From NCBI GenBank assembly GCA_002812745.2, contig NCSJ02000207.1, positions 1 to 64,000 on the forward strand: DNA of 64,000 bases, written 5' to 3'. The first letter of the stretch is position 1, and each line of letters opens with the position of its first letter. This document shows, piece by piece, positions 46,465 to 58,096 of the stretch. A program made the position numbers and the translations under genes. The stretch comes from Scytalidium lignicola. Its lineage: Eukaryota; Ascomycota; Leotiomycetes. The notes below the pieces were generated by a model. The model worked only from the letters and a program-made list of their open reading frames with translations, was not told the DNA's origin and did not search any database.

Positions 46465-49400
46465 ATGTCTTCAGCGGCCTTGCAAGCCACGCCTCATCAG
46501 CCAACAACAGTATCTGCATCGCACTCTCCAGTAGTTGCCGGCTCGGCTGCCGTGTCGAGTCGTCAATATCAGACCGGCTCTGCTCCAGCTCGCGACCCCT
46601 ATTACAACCAGAGTTTACCCAACGCNGCCTCATCAACAACGAGGCGGCCCAGTGGCAGGCCAAGCGGCAATGGCACGACGACTAATAACGGACAGGCAAC
46701 ACAGTATTATTCGTCATCTGGAAGTTCGCCCGTCTCACAATCCGCAAATCCGCGAGCAATGAACTCTTCGAGCCAGACTGCTACGGCGGTCACCACCACT
46801 TCATCGCCATCTGGATATATGGCAATGGCTCCTGGAGACCACCAACGTGGTGTTCCTCCCGTTGTATCGCCTCGATCCTCATCAAATCGAACGGGAACCT
46901 CCAGAAGAGGTGGAAATAACTTGGATGAACGCGCGATAAGCTCACCGCGAGGGACCTCTTCCAATGATAATGAGAGAAAGGCTCGCGAGCGAACCAATGG
47001 GCAGGTTAATGGTGGAAACGTAGAAGCTGGAGCAGATGACGCTGCTCGGTCGAGACGTAGACATGCAGCAGCGCAGCAGCAGGAGGTTCTGCCGCATAGG
47101 CCTAGCAGCAACCGAGAGAGCAGGTCTGCGCCAGCCTCATCCACCACTCAAAGCAGATCACAGGGAGCGGGAGGAGCCAGTGCCTCGTCCCCAATTGCCC
47201 TTTCCAGAGAAGCCAGCGAGGTCCTGAATCGTGTCATTGTCAGCAAACCAGAGGTGGATATAGATCGCGAACGGGAGAGAATGGCCGAAGCCGTACCATC
47301 ATCACCAATGTCCAATGCCAGCCCCACATCGGAGCGTCCTATGGGTACAATTGAAGTTGTGGAAGGCGGTGGTAGTGGCAGTGGCCGTTCAGGTCATCGA
47401 TCTCGACAGGATCACTCTGGCTCGAGAAGGGAAAGAAATACGAGGTTTGGTGAGTATTTCTTGGGAGCTACTCTTGGTGAAGGTGAATTTGGTAAGGTGA
47501 AAATGGGCTGGAAACAGGAAGGTGGCGTACAGGTAAGCTATTATTATCGATCGTCCTCATCATGGCATGTTTCTTTGCCCAAATAGATCAAAACTAACAC
47601 CTACATATAGGTTGCTATCAAACTTATTCGCCGTGACAGCGTTGGGACAAACGCGACGAGACTTGCGAAGATCTATCGTGAGATCGCGATCCTCCGAGAG
47701 GTATCACATCCGAATATTGTTCGATTGCATGAGATGGTGGAGACGGAAAAGCAAATAGGCATCATTCTTGAATATGCATCGGGAGGCGAACTTTTTGACT
47801 ACATTCTAAACAATCGGTACCTGAAGGATAATGCTGCACGTCGTTTGTTTGCACAATTGGTCTCGGGAGTTGGATATTTACACAAGAAAGGCATTGTTCA
47901 TCGGGATTTGAAGCTTGAGAATCTGCTACTAGACCGCAATCGCAACATCATCATTACTGATTTTGGTTTCGCAAACACATTTAACCCCGATGATGAGCTG
48001 AGCGATGAAATCGAATACAATCTTTCAAATCGGGATTACGTCAAGAGGATGGAGCTGGATAAGATTCTGCCAGGAGGCTATAGGAGAGGAGACCTAATGC
48101 AGACAAGTTGTGGAAGTCCCTGCTATGCAGCCCCAGAGCTGGTAGTGAGTGATTCTCTATATACTGGACGTAAGGTCGATGTCTGGAGCTGTGGTGTAAT
48201 ACTGGTCAGTGTGAAATGCTTTTTCTTTTTCTAGTTTGTTCGCTAACATTTTTGTCTTCTCCAGTATGCTATGCTCGCAGGCTACCTACCGTTCGACGAC
48301 GATCCAGCAAATCCCGAAGGCGATAACATTAACTTGCTCTACAAATATATTGTATCGACTCCCTTGACTTTCCCCGAATATGTAACCCCACACGCACGAG
48401 ATCTTTTGCGACGCATACTTGTACCAGACCCTAGAAAACGGGCGGACCTCTTTGAGGTGGCTAGGCATAGCTGGTTAAGTGAATATGCTCATGTTGTCGG
48501 CTTTATTACCAGCAGTACGACTTCGTCCGGAGATATCACTCTCGCAACAGTTGCTCCCGAGGAGCAAGTCGAACCTCCACTGCTCGCGAGAAGTGCATCT
48601 GTTAGAGAGCCTGCCAAGACACAGAAGCCTACAACGGCAGTGGGCGATCTCAGCCGGAAACATGGTAATGTCGATCCGGAGTCCGAAGAGTCATTTCCAA
48701 AATCCTCAAAGGACAACAAACGAAGAACTGTCCAGGTGGAATATGTTGCACCCCGCTCACAAACTCAACGAGGCGAAACTGCCCCACCACCAGCTCCCAT
48801 TGCTCGTACGCGTGCTCGGTCTGGCAGCCAAGGGCCTGTGGAGGTGCCGGCGAATGTACCAACCACAATGCGAGATATATCATCGGAGAAAATACTATCT
48901 CAGGAACCACCCGTAAAATTATTATCTCAGGAAGCGCCTACAAGAGATGCACAATACTCCAGCCATGGACGACAACCATCAAGTTCGCAGTATCAGCAAG
49001 GTGGGGGATCGTCATCACGCTCTCGTGCAGTGTCTGATAATGCATTCATGGGTGCTGTTGGCACTCCTTCCATTGCAAGACCCGCTACGGGAGGTTCCAT
49101 GACATCCAATGCTAGTAGAACTGGGGCTCTAGGCTTGCCAACTAGAGGTTCTTATAGCCAGCCAGCCGCACCAACTGTGGCAGGTACGAACGTGCATGGC
49201 CGCATGTCTCAGCCGAAAACTGGAAAGGGCTACACAATTTCAGCACCAATACCGCAAGATCAGCTCGGCTCTGACTATGGACGTCCCAGCGTTGCCCAAG
49301 TGCCTCCGAAAGTGGCGAGGTTTACTGGATATCCAGATGGAGGCACTGCACCAGTACCAGAAGTCAAAGGTCACAAAAGATCAAGTACGATTGGTGGTAT

Positions 49401-50235
49401 CTTTAGCAGGACAAATTCCATATTTGGTAGAAGTTCGGATAAAAACCAAGAGAAGGCATCCAAGAAGTCCTATCCTCCTGTTAGTATGACAAGTGTGCCT
49501 GCTACAGCGCCGGGTGCTGATACGCCGAGACAATCTATCGACTCACGCCGCTCGATATCCTTCGGGTTCGGTAAGAAGAGGAGTGGAAGTATCACTGGTT
49601 CGCAAACTACTCTTCCTGAGAAACCTAGACGGTTCTCTGCATTGCTCCCTCAATCATTCTCTTTAAAGGCCATTGGTCTTGGCAAGGACTCTGGCCCAGA
49701 AACACCTACATCCGATCATATGTATGAACCTCGTCCAGACAGCCGACCAGATTATACCGATCCTCCTCAAACCAGCCGAAGTGACCCGAGAAACCTAAGC
49801 AGCAATACCAGAGAGCCTCACTATCCAGGAAACGGAGCATACGAGAATCACCCCGATAGCCAAGACCGCAGAGCGGTTTCAGCAGCAAACCCACCCCAGC
49901 ATCAACGATACCCATCCCAAGGACAAGCACAATACCTCACAAATTTCCGCCAAGGTGAATCGGCTTTGACAACTGATTCCCAAACCTCGCTCGATCAAAA
50001 CAGACAGGCTCAATATAACGAAGGATACAACCAATATGATCCAGAATCTCGAAGGCAGCCAGCACGGGGGCCCAAGGGTGTCTTGACAAAGAACAACCGC
50101 AGGTTTACGGATGCCTATGAGCAAGAGCAACATAATAGCTATGGGCCAAGTCATGTGGATAATGCTGGAAGCAGTGGTGCGGCTAGGAAAGTGATGGATT
50201 TCTTCCGACGAAGAGGGAAGGCTAGAGCAGAGTGA
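46465..50235 (+). CDS. kin4/kfsA: Serine/threonine kinase, KIN4/KfsA type
   Basis: Three exons (46465-47532, 47611-48204, 48265-50235) give 1210 aa. An in-frame ATG at 46303 would add 54 residues; 46465 sits in a better context (AATAATG). Residues 1-320 are Ser/Thr-rich and disordered. The kinase domain spans about 327-625: GEGEFGKV loop, VAIK Lys360, HRDLK (Asp455), DFG (473-475), activation-loop Thr in QTSCGSPC (about 521) and APE. The text after the loop (YAMLAGYLPFDDD) matches KIN4. Yeast Kin4 enforces the spindle position checkpoint and Aspergillus KfsA affects septation. An insert of about 30 residues lies between DFG and the SCGSPC loop. The long C-terminal region (about 585 aa) is disordered and ends in a basic KVMDFFRRRGK motif. 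The N at 46626 is the third base of a GCN Ala codon and keeps the frame. Confidence 0.93.
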
Positions 50236-52534
50236 AAAGGTGGCCCCGTTGAATCAAATAATCAACTCTCCACCACTCGATCGATCGACATCATGCATAC
50301 GTTTATGCTACGCTATGCTGTGATATGCATAATTTGAGACGATTAGGACCTGAACTCCACTTCAACCCCCTATGTCAAGTATTTAGCATTGTGTGCTCAT
50401 TTTTGTGTACCGTCATATATTTCTTTGGAAGCTTGGCGATGTTTTGTTAGAAAGTTATATTCCCCGGCGGCGCATCATAAGCTCTCAAGAAGAAATTTTC
50501 CCAATAATTGTTTTGTTGCTGTTCTTTTCTTTTCTCTACACTCACTCCAAGTCCCATTTTCTTATGTTTCTCTACCTCTCACTCGTGAAATTTGGCGGAC
50601 CTTAAGGCGGATAATGGCCGAGCTTCGAACCCTTGGCGGCTCTCTTGTGTGTGCATGGGAGTTCTGGAGTTAGAACCAAATGTTGTCTATTTTTTTCATT
50701 AATGATTTGGAGGTTTGAAGTTGGGTTGGTATTTTAAGTGTGCGCGCTAGTTGAGATTCGTAGAAGGAGAGCATGCAGAGTGTTTTATGTAGATGAAGTG
50801 CATATTTGTGTGTTAGTTGGGAGAAAAAAGATTAGGAGGGGAAATTAGGAGAGATTATAATCATGATTGTGCGCGTCTATTCTTCCTGTCTTAATGCATA
50901 CATACATACTACTGACTGATACTATTACTATAAATGAGATAGGGAGGATACCTTTGTTCTGAAAATGTTAATTTGTGTAGAGTTAAAGTGCATGCGTGAT
51001 CTGTGGATGAGTGGTGTGATTGTACTGTACTATATACAAATACGTCAAGATGCTATGGTAGAATAGATGTATGGGTATTTATGATGATTAATTGTGCCTT
51101 ATTGTTGGGTCTGGGTTTTGAGTGAGTTAATGCTTCAAACGAGAAGAGAAAGTCAAGTTGAGTTGGGCAGGAGAAGAAAGTACCAAATAGATAGAAGATA
51201 AGTGAACTAAAAGGTTTGGTTGTTCTGATTATTTCCTGTTTCTGACTTTTAATTTCATTTCATTGGTACATGAGGATTAACTAAATATTTATTTCTTCAA
51301 TGTAAGGCTTGGTTTAGTGGGATATTTCTGATCTTATAGAGAATAAAAGAGTAATATCACACCTGGGAAGAATGTATAATAGAACAAGAGAGGTGTTGCT
51401 GCAAACGGAGGCTATCTATCGACAAAGTCCAGGATGGGATAGTCTTATTCACTGATGTGTGCATGGTATATACATGAATATAGGTCCATATCGGAACAGA
51501 ACCCAGAATAAAGAAGGCACCAAAAGCCAAGGAGTGAATACCTCATTCGATCAATTGAGTGCAGACGGCCTCCCCTTCTACTAGATCCCCCTCCTCTCCC
51601 AATCTTAACCCACAATCAAAACCGTATTCATGATTTCTATTCGAGACTTATGATTTCGTTTCATGTCTCAATGGGAGAGAGAAAGTGTCCAGTTACCTTT
51701 ATGTGCAGTATCATCACCTGCGTCTTGGAGATGGATGGATAACGTGAATTAACCCAACTTATCTAATGGTAGTGCTAGGCTTTGAAAAAAACATGGGACG
51801 AAAGTAATGGGGGATTCGATAACCGTGGATGGATTAACGGTTAACGATTCACGATTGACGAGAGGACAAAGGGAGGGACGGAAGAAGGGGAATCGACAAC
51901 GTTAAATTTTTCTTCTAGTAGTTCACGGGATGATGGATGATGAGCAAATGGAAAATATTAATTATTGGTGATGATCTATGTAAAGTACAACATAGGAGGT
52001 TGGTGCAGCCACCCTGCCTCCTTTTTGTCTCCCTTTCGTCTCCTGAATCTCAGGAACACATACATTATCAATCCACTCCTTCATGGAGACGGATATGTAT
52101 TTATATCAGACAGCTCCTTTCCATTTTAAATATGGAAGAGGAAGGACGATATAGTGGAAGGAGTGTATATTCACGCCTTTTGTGATTCTCGGTTTGGAGT
52201 CGTTTTGGGATGAGTCCGTTTCCGTTTGGTATTGTCATGAGAGCCCTATAATATAACTCCAAGTATTGAATATTTGGCGCTTTGGATATCAATATGGAGT
52301 TCTAATTCCATGCACACTTCCTCTCTTTATTTATCTTGCACGTGGAGACGGCATATTCCTCATTCCAACTCATTAGCTTCGTTTCCATGCACGATTGATG
52401 TTCTCCGCATGCACACATTTGTATTCACGAATCTCCGTAATCGCTTTAACTCTCTTCCTCTGTTGTCATCGTCTCACGGAGGCCGAAGGAGAGGAGCGAG
52501 AGATCTTTCTTCTCGAATTACAAACCCCCAACAA
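50236..52534. other. Intergenic region, 3' flanks
   Basis: This 2.3-kb stretch lies between the 3' ends of the kinase gene and the small minus-strand gene. It is moderately AT-rich and no protein-like ORF was seen. It probably holds 3' UTRs. Confidence 0.5.
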
Positions 52535-52720
52535 TTATGCCGCTCTGAACTTCCCCCCAGCGCCCATGTTCCCAGGTATGAGTGGTGCGCGTAGTCGTTC
52601 CGCATTTAGACGGGTCCAGTAGAAGAGGATTGAGAGGAGGAGGATCATTATAACCCCCGAGAAGACGGTGCGTCGGGCTCCGGATGGCAGTGCTCTGCGC
52701 ATCTGGTTGAAGGTCGTCAT
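52535..52720 (-). CDS. Probable small single-pass membrane protein (61 aa)
   Basis: The 61-aa ORF has a basic N terminus (MRRALPSGARR), one strong hydrophobic helix (VIMILLLSILFYW, about residues 22-34) and a short basic and Gly-rich tail. Support comes from the upstream minus-strand sequence: a TATA-like element near 52895-52905, a CT-rich leader and a run of CAACAACACCACC that leads directly into the ATG, an excellent fungal start context made by the (CCA)n repeat. The protein is not recognised. It may be complete or the first exon of a longer gene; the TAA stop is not preceded by an obvious donor site. By the positive-inside rule the N terminus would face the cytosol or matrix. Confidence 0.55.
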   Translation of the reverse strand: MTTFNQMRRALPSGARRTVFSGVIMILLLSILFYWTRLNAERLRAPLIPGNMGAGGKFRAA

Positions 52721-52747
52721 GGTGGTGGTGGTGGTGGTGGTGGTGGT
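52721..52747. repeat. GGT trinucleotide repeat (nine copies) in the leader of the small membrane protein
   Basis: Nine GGT units on the + strand read as (ACC)9 immediately before the minus-strand ATG at 52720, so length changes would alter the 5' UTR only. Confidence 0.85.
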
Positions 52748-52894
52748 GTTGTTGTAGAAATGTATTGAATTCGGAGGAAGATCGGTTTTGAAGAAGAGCG
52801 TTGAAATTGTAGAGTGATAATTGTAGTCGTAAAGAGTAACTGCGGTGTATGTCGATGAGTGCGAGGAAAGAAGAGTTGATGGGTAGTGGTTGGA

Positions 52895-52905
52895 AATATT
52901 TATAT
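52895..52905 (-). promoter_or_regulatory. TATA-like box of the small membrane protein gene
   Basis: On the minus strand the sequence reads ATATAAATATT, about 175 bp upstream of the ATG, followed by a pyrimidine-rich stretch suited to a transcription start. Confidence 0.45.
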
Positions 52906-55333
52906 GAGGTTGAAATTTGATTTCAACTGACTAGGTGAGTCGCCTACTGTAGACATCAACCACCAATTACGTCAGTGCTCAGTCCACATAGATATTCACC
53001 AAATGACTGTTTAGTCCAAATTAAAGCCACACAAAATCGTGCTGTGTTGAAGATTCGTATTAGCCAGTAATTACATCATTACAGGGACACCAGCTTGTCG
53101 AAGAGTATAGGCCAATACAACATATAGTAGTCTTGCAATGCTACCTCTCAGTTTCAATCATGATTACCTGGGTTGCTTTTGATTCGGTAGATTCTAACCG
53201 TAGAGGAATATTAATACCAATAGCGAACTCTCTTGTCGAGGCTGTTCTCACGGTCAGTACAGTTTTCGTTGTCGATCTTCATTATTTGTGGTTTATGAAA
53301 AGAATCAAAAATGGAAGGTTGAGATAGTAGAATGACATACAAAAAATGGATACCTACGGTTAGTCTTTCGATTCTTGAAAGGTAAGACTAATGGATTGTG
53401 TTGCACCAAGCAGTCTTCGATTTCTAGCTCATCTATGATGGAGGATTTAAAGAGATGTCTTTGGTCACAAACTCTTTACGTTGAGCCACATCTCCTCTAG
53501 AGTTATGACACGGTATTTCCAAAGTATATTAGTACGATTCCGGAGATATTCACTGTCAGACCAGATCTGTTCCCCCCGGTCGCAAATCAAGCACCGACTC
53601 TCCGGTACCAAAGTGCCAACTAAAGTCAGATATAAATACTATTGCAGAGATGTAAACATAATACGATATTTTCCCCATTACCTGAAGGAACTTCTGGGAC
53701 GTCCAGACCTTGTGAGAAGTGCGATCCAGTTCTTACACAGGGAATAGAAGGTTTTGTTCTACAGCACTTACTAGATTAATGACACCTTGAACGATTTTTT
53801 GAAAATCAAGTGAGATTCGTTTGATACAGCAACAGACTTGGTACGATTTCGTATCTGGAAATATCATTTTGGGCCCTCCGTACTTTCGCTCAAAATTTTC
53901 GTAAAGGCCGTGGTGGTGTAGTGGCGATCCTTTCCCAAACTTCAACGGTAATAAGTAGTGAAACTTTCATAGTGATAACAAACTGTACTTGGGAATTGGG
54001 AGCTTGGATTCACTATAAAAAAGAATAGTGATGTTTAATTTAGGGAGAGCCTTTTCGCAATTGACAGTGATCAAGCATCTGATTGAGGTATAAAGTAAAT
54101 TGAGATGCGGTACCACCCTTTATAACCCGGAAAATGTCGAGCTTGGAGAGCTCCTTTTACCATTAAGTGCTTGGCGAAAATCCAAGTAAATGAAGACCTA
54201 GGGTGAAGTGATATGGAAACCACCTCTAAAACACAGGAACTACGAGAAGCTACTTGCACATCGTCGTCGTCACCTTGAGGTCTCAAGTTGAGACTCGGAC
54301 TTAGAGATTTAATGTCCACCAAACACTGCACACCCCCCAAGGAATCTACCGTATGTCTGCTCATCTTCAACAAGTTTTCTTATTAGAAAGATTTCTATGA
54401 GGTCAGATTGTGAACCATATACCAGCTCTTTTTTTAATATATAATAAAATAGCTGTACTGTACTTCACAGAGATACGTGACGCGATTAGATTCCAAGCCT
54501 GTTCAAGTTCACATGTAAGCATCATTGATTCCGAACGAATCGGATTGTATAAAATTTTAGCACTAGGGAATTATATTAGTGTAATGTCTTAAGACTATTC
54601 TTAATTAAGAATCCGGATTCGTAGTTTAAATTGACTACGGTATTCGATTTTCATCAATATCAATCAATTAAATTGTATAACTATTATATATATGTGATTT
54701 CTAGTTGAAGGGTTTTAGTTGTAGCTTAATAATTATTATAACTATCTAAATTATTTAAGAATATATGTAGAGAAAAGAATAAATAAAATGTCTAAACTAA
54801 CTGTTCATATAATAACGAATTTATATGGATTGTTAAGATGTCTGATTTTGAAAGCTTAGGTATGCTCACGTCGTCGATTCGGTCCTTGTATGAAAAGGAA
54901 ATATACAGTCATGCGCACAATGTTAATTTAGTGATAGCTCCAGTATCCCATCCTCCTTTTGTATCGTACCACCAACCGAATAGTCGATCCGAGACTACTC
55001 TTGTTCCCAATTCTCTGGGTTTTCTATTCCAATTTTGTGCGGTATTTGCTTGCACCTCGGGGTTCTTATTTTTCTTCCTCGACAATTCCTAGCTATAGTC
55101 TACTCATTTGGCGCATGATTTATCTTCGCTGTGAAGCCGAAAAAGGTGGCCATATCTATGGACTGCTATCATTTAGGAGGGTGTAATGCTGAATATACTT
55201 ATAACCGAATTATAGTTGTGTTGACAATTGATTATTGTATTGACTATTCCATTACCTCAACACTGAAAATAGACTTTCATATTCGCATATCTATTAGAAT
55301 CCCGAAGGAAATATAAATCCGCTTCGTTTCCGC
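52906..55333. other. AT-rich intergenic region
   Basis: This 2.4-kb region becomes strongly AT-rich after about 54.4 kb. Short ORFs lack protein character. An A-box-like word near 53909-53930 lacks a tRNA B box. Nothing else is supported. Confidence 0.5.
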
Positions 55334-57333
55334 TCATTCCCGAGTCGTTCCCATCTTCTCTCCCGCAATACTAAACACATCAACCCAGTTCCCCGCTCTA
55401 ACCATTCCATTCTTTCCCTCACTGTTACCCTCCCTCACCCACTTCTCCGACTCCCTCCCCCACTGCAACAATCCTTCCTCGTCGCCCCACTCCCCCAGTC
55501 CCATGACACCAACTGGTACCTTCCCCTTCTCCTTCGGATCCAACACCCCATTGACAGGCTTAACCCAGCCCACCGGCGCACTAATCGCCGGACAGCCACT
55601 GAAATTTGCAAGCCAGACATACTCCATGTTTCTCATACTCTGGTTAGCATCACTGCTTCCCCATCGGAAATCACCTTTATCCTGGATGGGCCATCCAGGT
55701 ACTGGACTCGTTGGTGTGACGATTATCATCCCTGGGTAGGTCTTGAAGAGGTATGCCAGGTGCGACATTATGAGGTTGCGCAGTTGTTGTGCGAGGAGGA
55801 AGTCTAGTGCAGGAGTTTGTGATGCGACGGTTAGTAGTACTTTGTTTGCTGGAGTCAGAGAGTCAAGATATTCTGTTGGAGATGTTGCAGCGGAGGGAGG
55901 AACATGTCGTTGGGTTCGTTCTAGCATTTCACTGAGGATGGTCATTGCGTGGGCGAGTTGTCCCTCGCGGCGGTACGGCATTTCAATGGGGATGATGGTG
56001 TAGCCAAGGTCTTTCTCATAATGTGAGATGAGGTTGTCGACGAGATTGAGGACGATGGGATCAGCGCGCTCCAGCCAAGGTCTACATATTCCGAGGATTT
56101 TAGGTCTCTGGATAGGATTGAGAGATGGTAGAGGGGGAGGAGAGAATAATGAGCAAATTGGATGGCTAAGATCAGGTTGACCCATGATTTTGTAGGATGC
56201 TTCGAGATCTGCCATGGAAGCTGCCAAGGGTCCAGTAACAACCACAGTACTCCCATGGTCATCAAGGCGATTATGACTCGGTTTTAGACCATAGACACCA
56301 CAGAAACTAGCTGGGATTCGTACACTTCCACCCCCATCCGCTCCGACTGAGAAGGGAACCAACCCTGCTGCGACAACATATCCAGATCCGGATGATGAGC
56401 CACCGGTATAATAGTTTGGATTGTGGGGATTGAGTGGTGTACCCCAGTGAGGGTTCAGACCTGTGGTGTCGGAGCCCAGTTCATGCATGTTCAGAACACC
56501 AAGGATAATCACCCCTGCTTCTTCAAGTTTTTGGACAGGGTAATCTGATGCGCTGTTTGTGGAGAATTTGGGATCGTTAAGCTTTCGACCAGAGGTTTTC
56601 CGATGCCCAGCAACGCAGTTCGTGTCTTTGACTCCAGTGGGTATGCCGTCAAGGATACTTAATGGTTTGCCTTCTTTCCAACGGGAGGTTGAGGCGCGTG
56701 CTGCTTCCAAAACAGCCTCAGGGTGGACCTCAATGAAAGCCACGGCATGTTTAGATACCGGCGTGACATCACGACGGATTAAGACGAGAAGGGCTTCAGC
56801 TACCGCTAGCGGAGTGAGTCTTCCGGATGAATAGGCAGTGTGGTAATCTGCAACTGTGTAGTAACGAGTTGGCAAGTCTGAGGAAGGGAATCTCAAAGCG
56901 GCGATGTCTAGCTCTGGGGTCTTATTGCTTGGATAAAGAGAATCCTTTCGAAGCGGGATTACAGTGGGCTATGAAAGAATTCAGCATATATTCACGAGGG
57001 AAATAAATTGAGAGAGAGAAAAGAAGAAATTGAGAGGTGCCTTACGTCATATCTCTCAGAAAATTGATCGATATATTTGAGATTACGAAGAGAGGCAAAT
57101 CCGGCGTTCCGCCAGAGGTACCTCTGGATGAAGCTTAGTTTCGAGACGCTGAAAGGTCTTATTAGCATCATCTCATGAGTACATTTCATTGTGACTTACA
57201 TCCAGGCTCCAATGAGCAGCGCATACCCTCTAAAGACGGGGTTTTGATCTTGCGTTGCTTTGAATGGGGTCTTCGGACCTTCAATTGGCTTTGGGTATCC
57301 AAAAAAGACGGTCTCAGGGCGGAGTTGCGCCAT
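55334..57333 (-). CDS. Amidase signature family enzyme
   Basis: Three exons (57333-57200, 57148-57046, 56968-55334) give 623 aa. Amidase-signature enzymes hydrolyse amide bonds to acid plus ammonia or amine using a Ser-cisSer-Lys triad. The Lys is in GIPTGVKDTN (about residue 193), the cis-Ser in TGGSSSGSG (about 271) and the nucleophile Ser in DGGGSVRIPAS (about 294). About 100 residues precede the usual domain start (YYTVADYHTAY), longer than common family members but well spliced. The rest ends with a normal C-terminal region. Substrate is unknown; similarity is to fungal amidases of the Glu-tRNA amidotransferase subunit A-like group. No signal peptide is seen, so it is probably cytosolic. 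The promoter is shared with the divergent SPRY gene. Confidence 0.88.
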
Positions 57334-58096
57334 TGCCCGGGAGTACTGTACCTTTCGTCAAGATCAAGCACTGCAGTGCATAACACAAATATCAGAGAAT
57401 GCCAGTGTGTTCAAAGCACGACTTTCTCTCAATGTATTGTTTGATTGTGATGAAGAATTGGTGTGTTGAGCTTAAGTCGGCATTGGAAATTGCATGAGGA
57501 CGTCCAGCCCAGCCAGCCACTGGGGGCTCAAGTTTGAGTGGAATCCGTTATTCAGCCGCCCGGGGTATTGTTAACAAACAGCTATAAGAAGCCACAAACA
57601 TCTGAATGATACATATATATATATATACAGTATGCATGTGTTTGTATGTATTTTGTATACATCTTTATCAATTGAATGTATATAAAACGGAGATTGCCTG
57701 TGTGTGAATGTCAGCGGGCAGAGGTACGGAGGTACAAAGTTCTCGTCCCCCTGACTTCGCCAAGAGCCGCTGTTTCCACTGAGCGCCAGCCTCAGCCTCA
57801 GCCGCAGCCTTGCACAGCCTCACTGCCCCGCGTCATGATGATGGGAAGTGAGGATGCAAACAAACCCCAATCCCCCCTCTCTCTTTCCCTTTCCACTTTC
57901 TTTTTCTACACATATTATGAGGCTGTAAGTCTAACAAACCAACGGCTTCAGAACTCACAGTTTGAGCTGGGCAGCCTAGAAAGAATACGTGTAGATGTGT
58001 TTTGGAAGAAGCGTCAGTGCAGAAGATCACGACCAGGAACCCAACATCAAGCCTAGACCACTGAGTACAGTCTCGAAGGAGAGAAGCTCGGTCAAA
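57334..58096. other. Divergent promoter region between the amidase and SPRY genes
   Basis: 763 bp between divergent starts. It contains an (AT)n tract around 57609-57627 and a CT-rich segment at about 57870-57905 that could be the SPRY leader. No specific regulator site is recognised. Confidence 0.55.

Noticed and set aside
53909..53930. tRNA A-box-like word (TGGTGTAGTGG)
   Set aside because: No B box or acceptor stem downstream.
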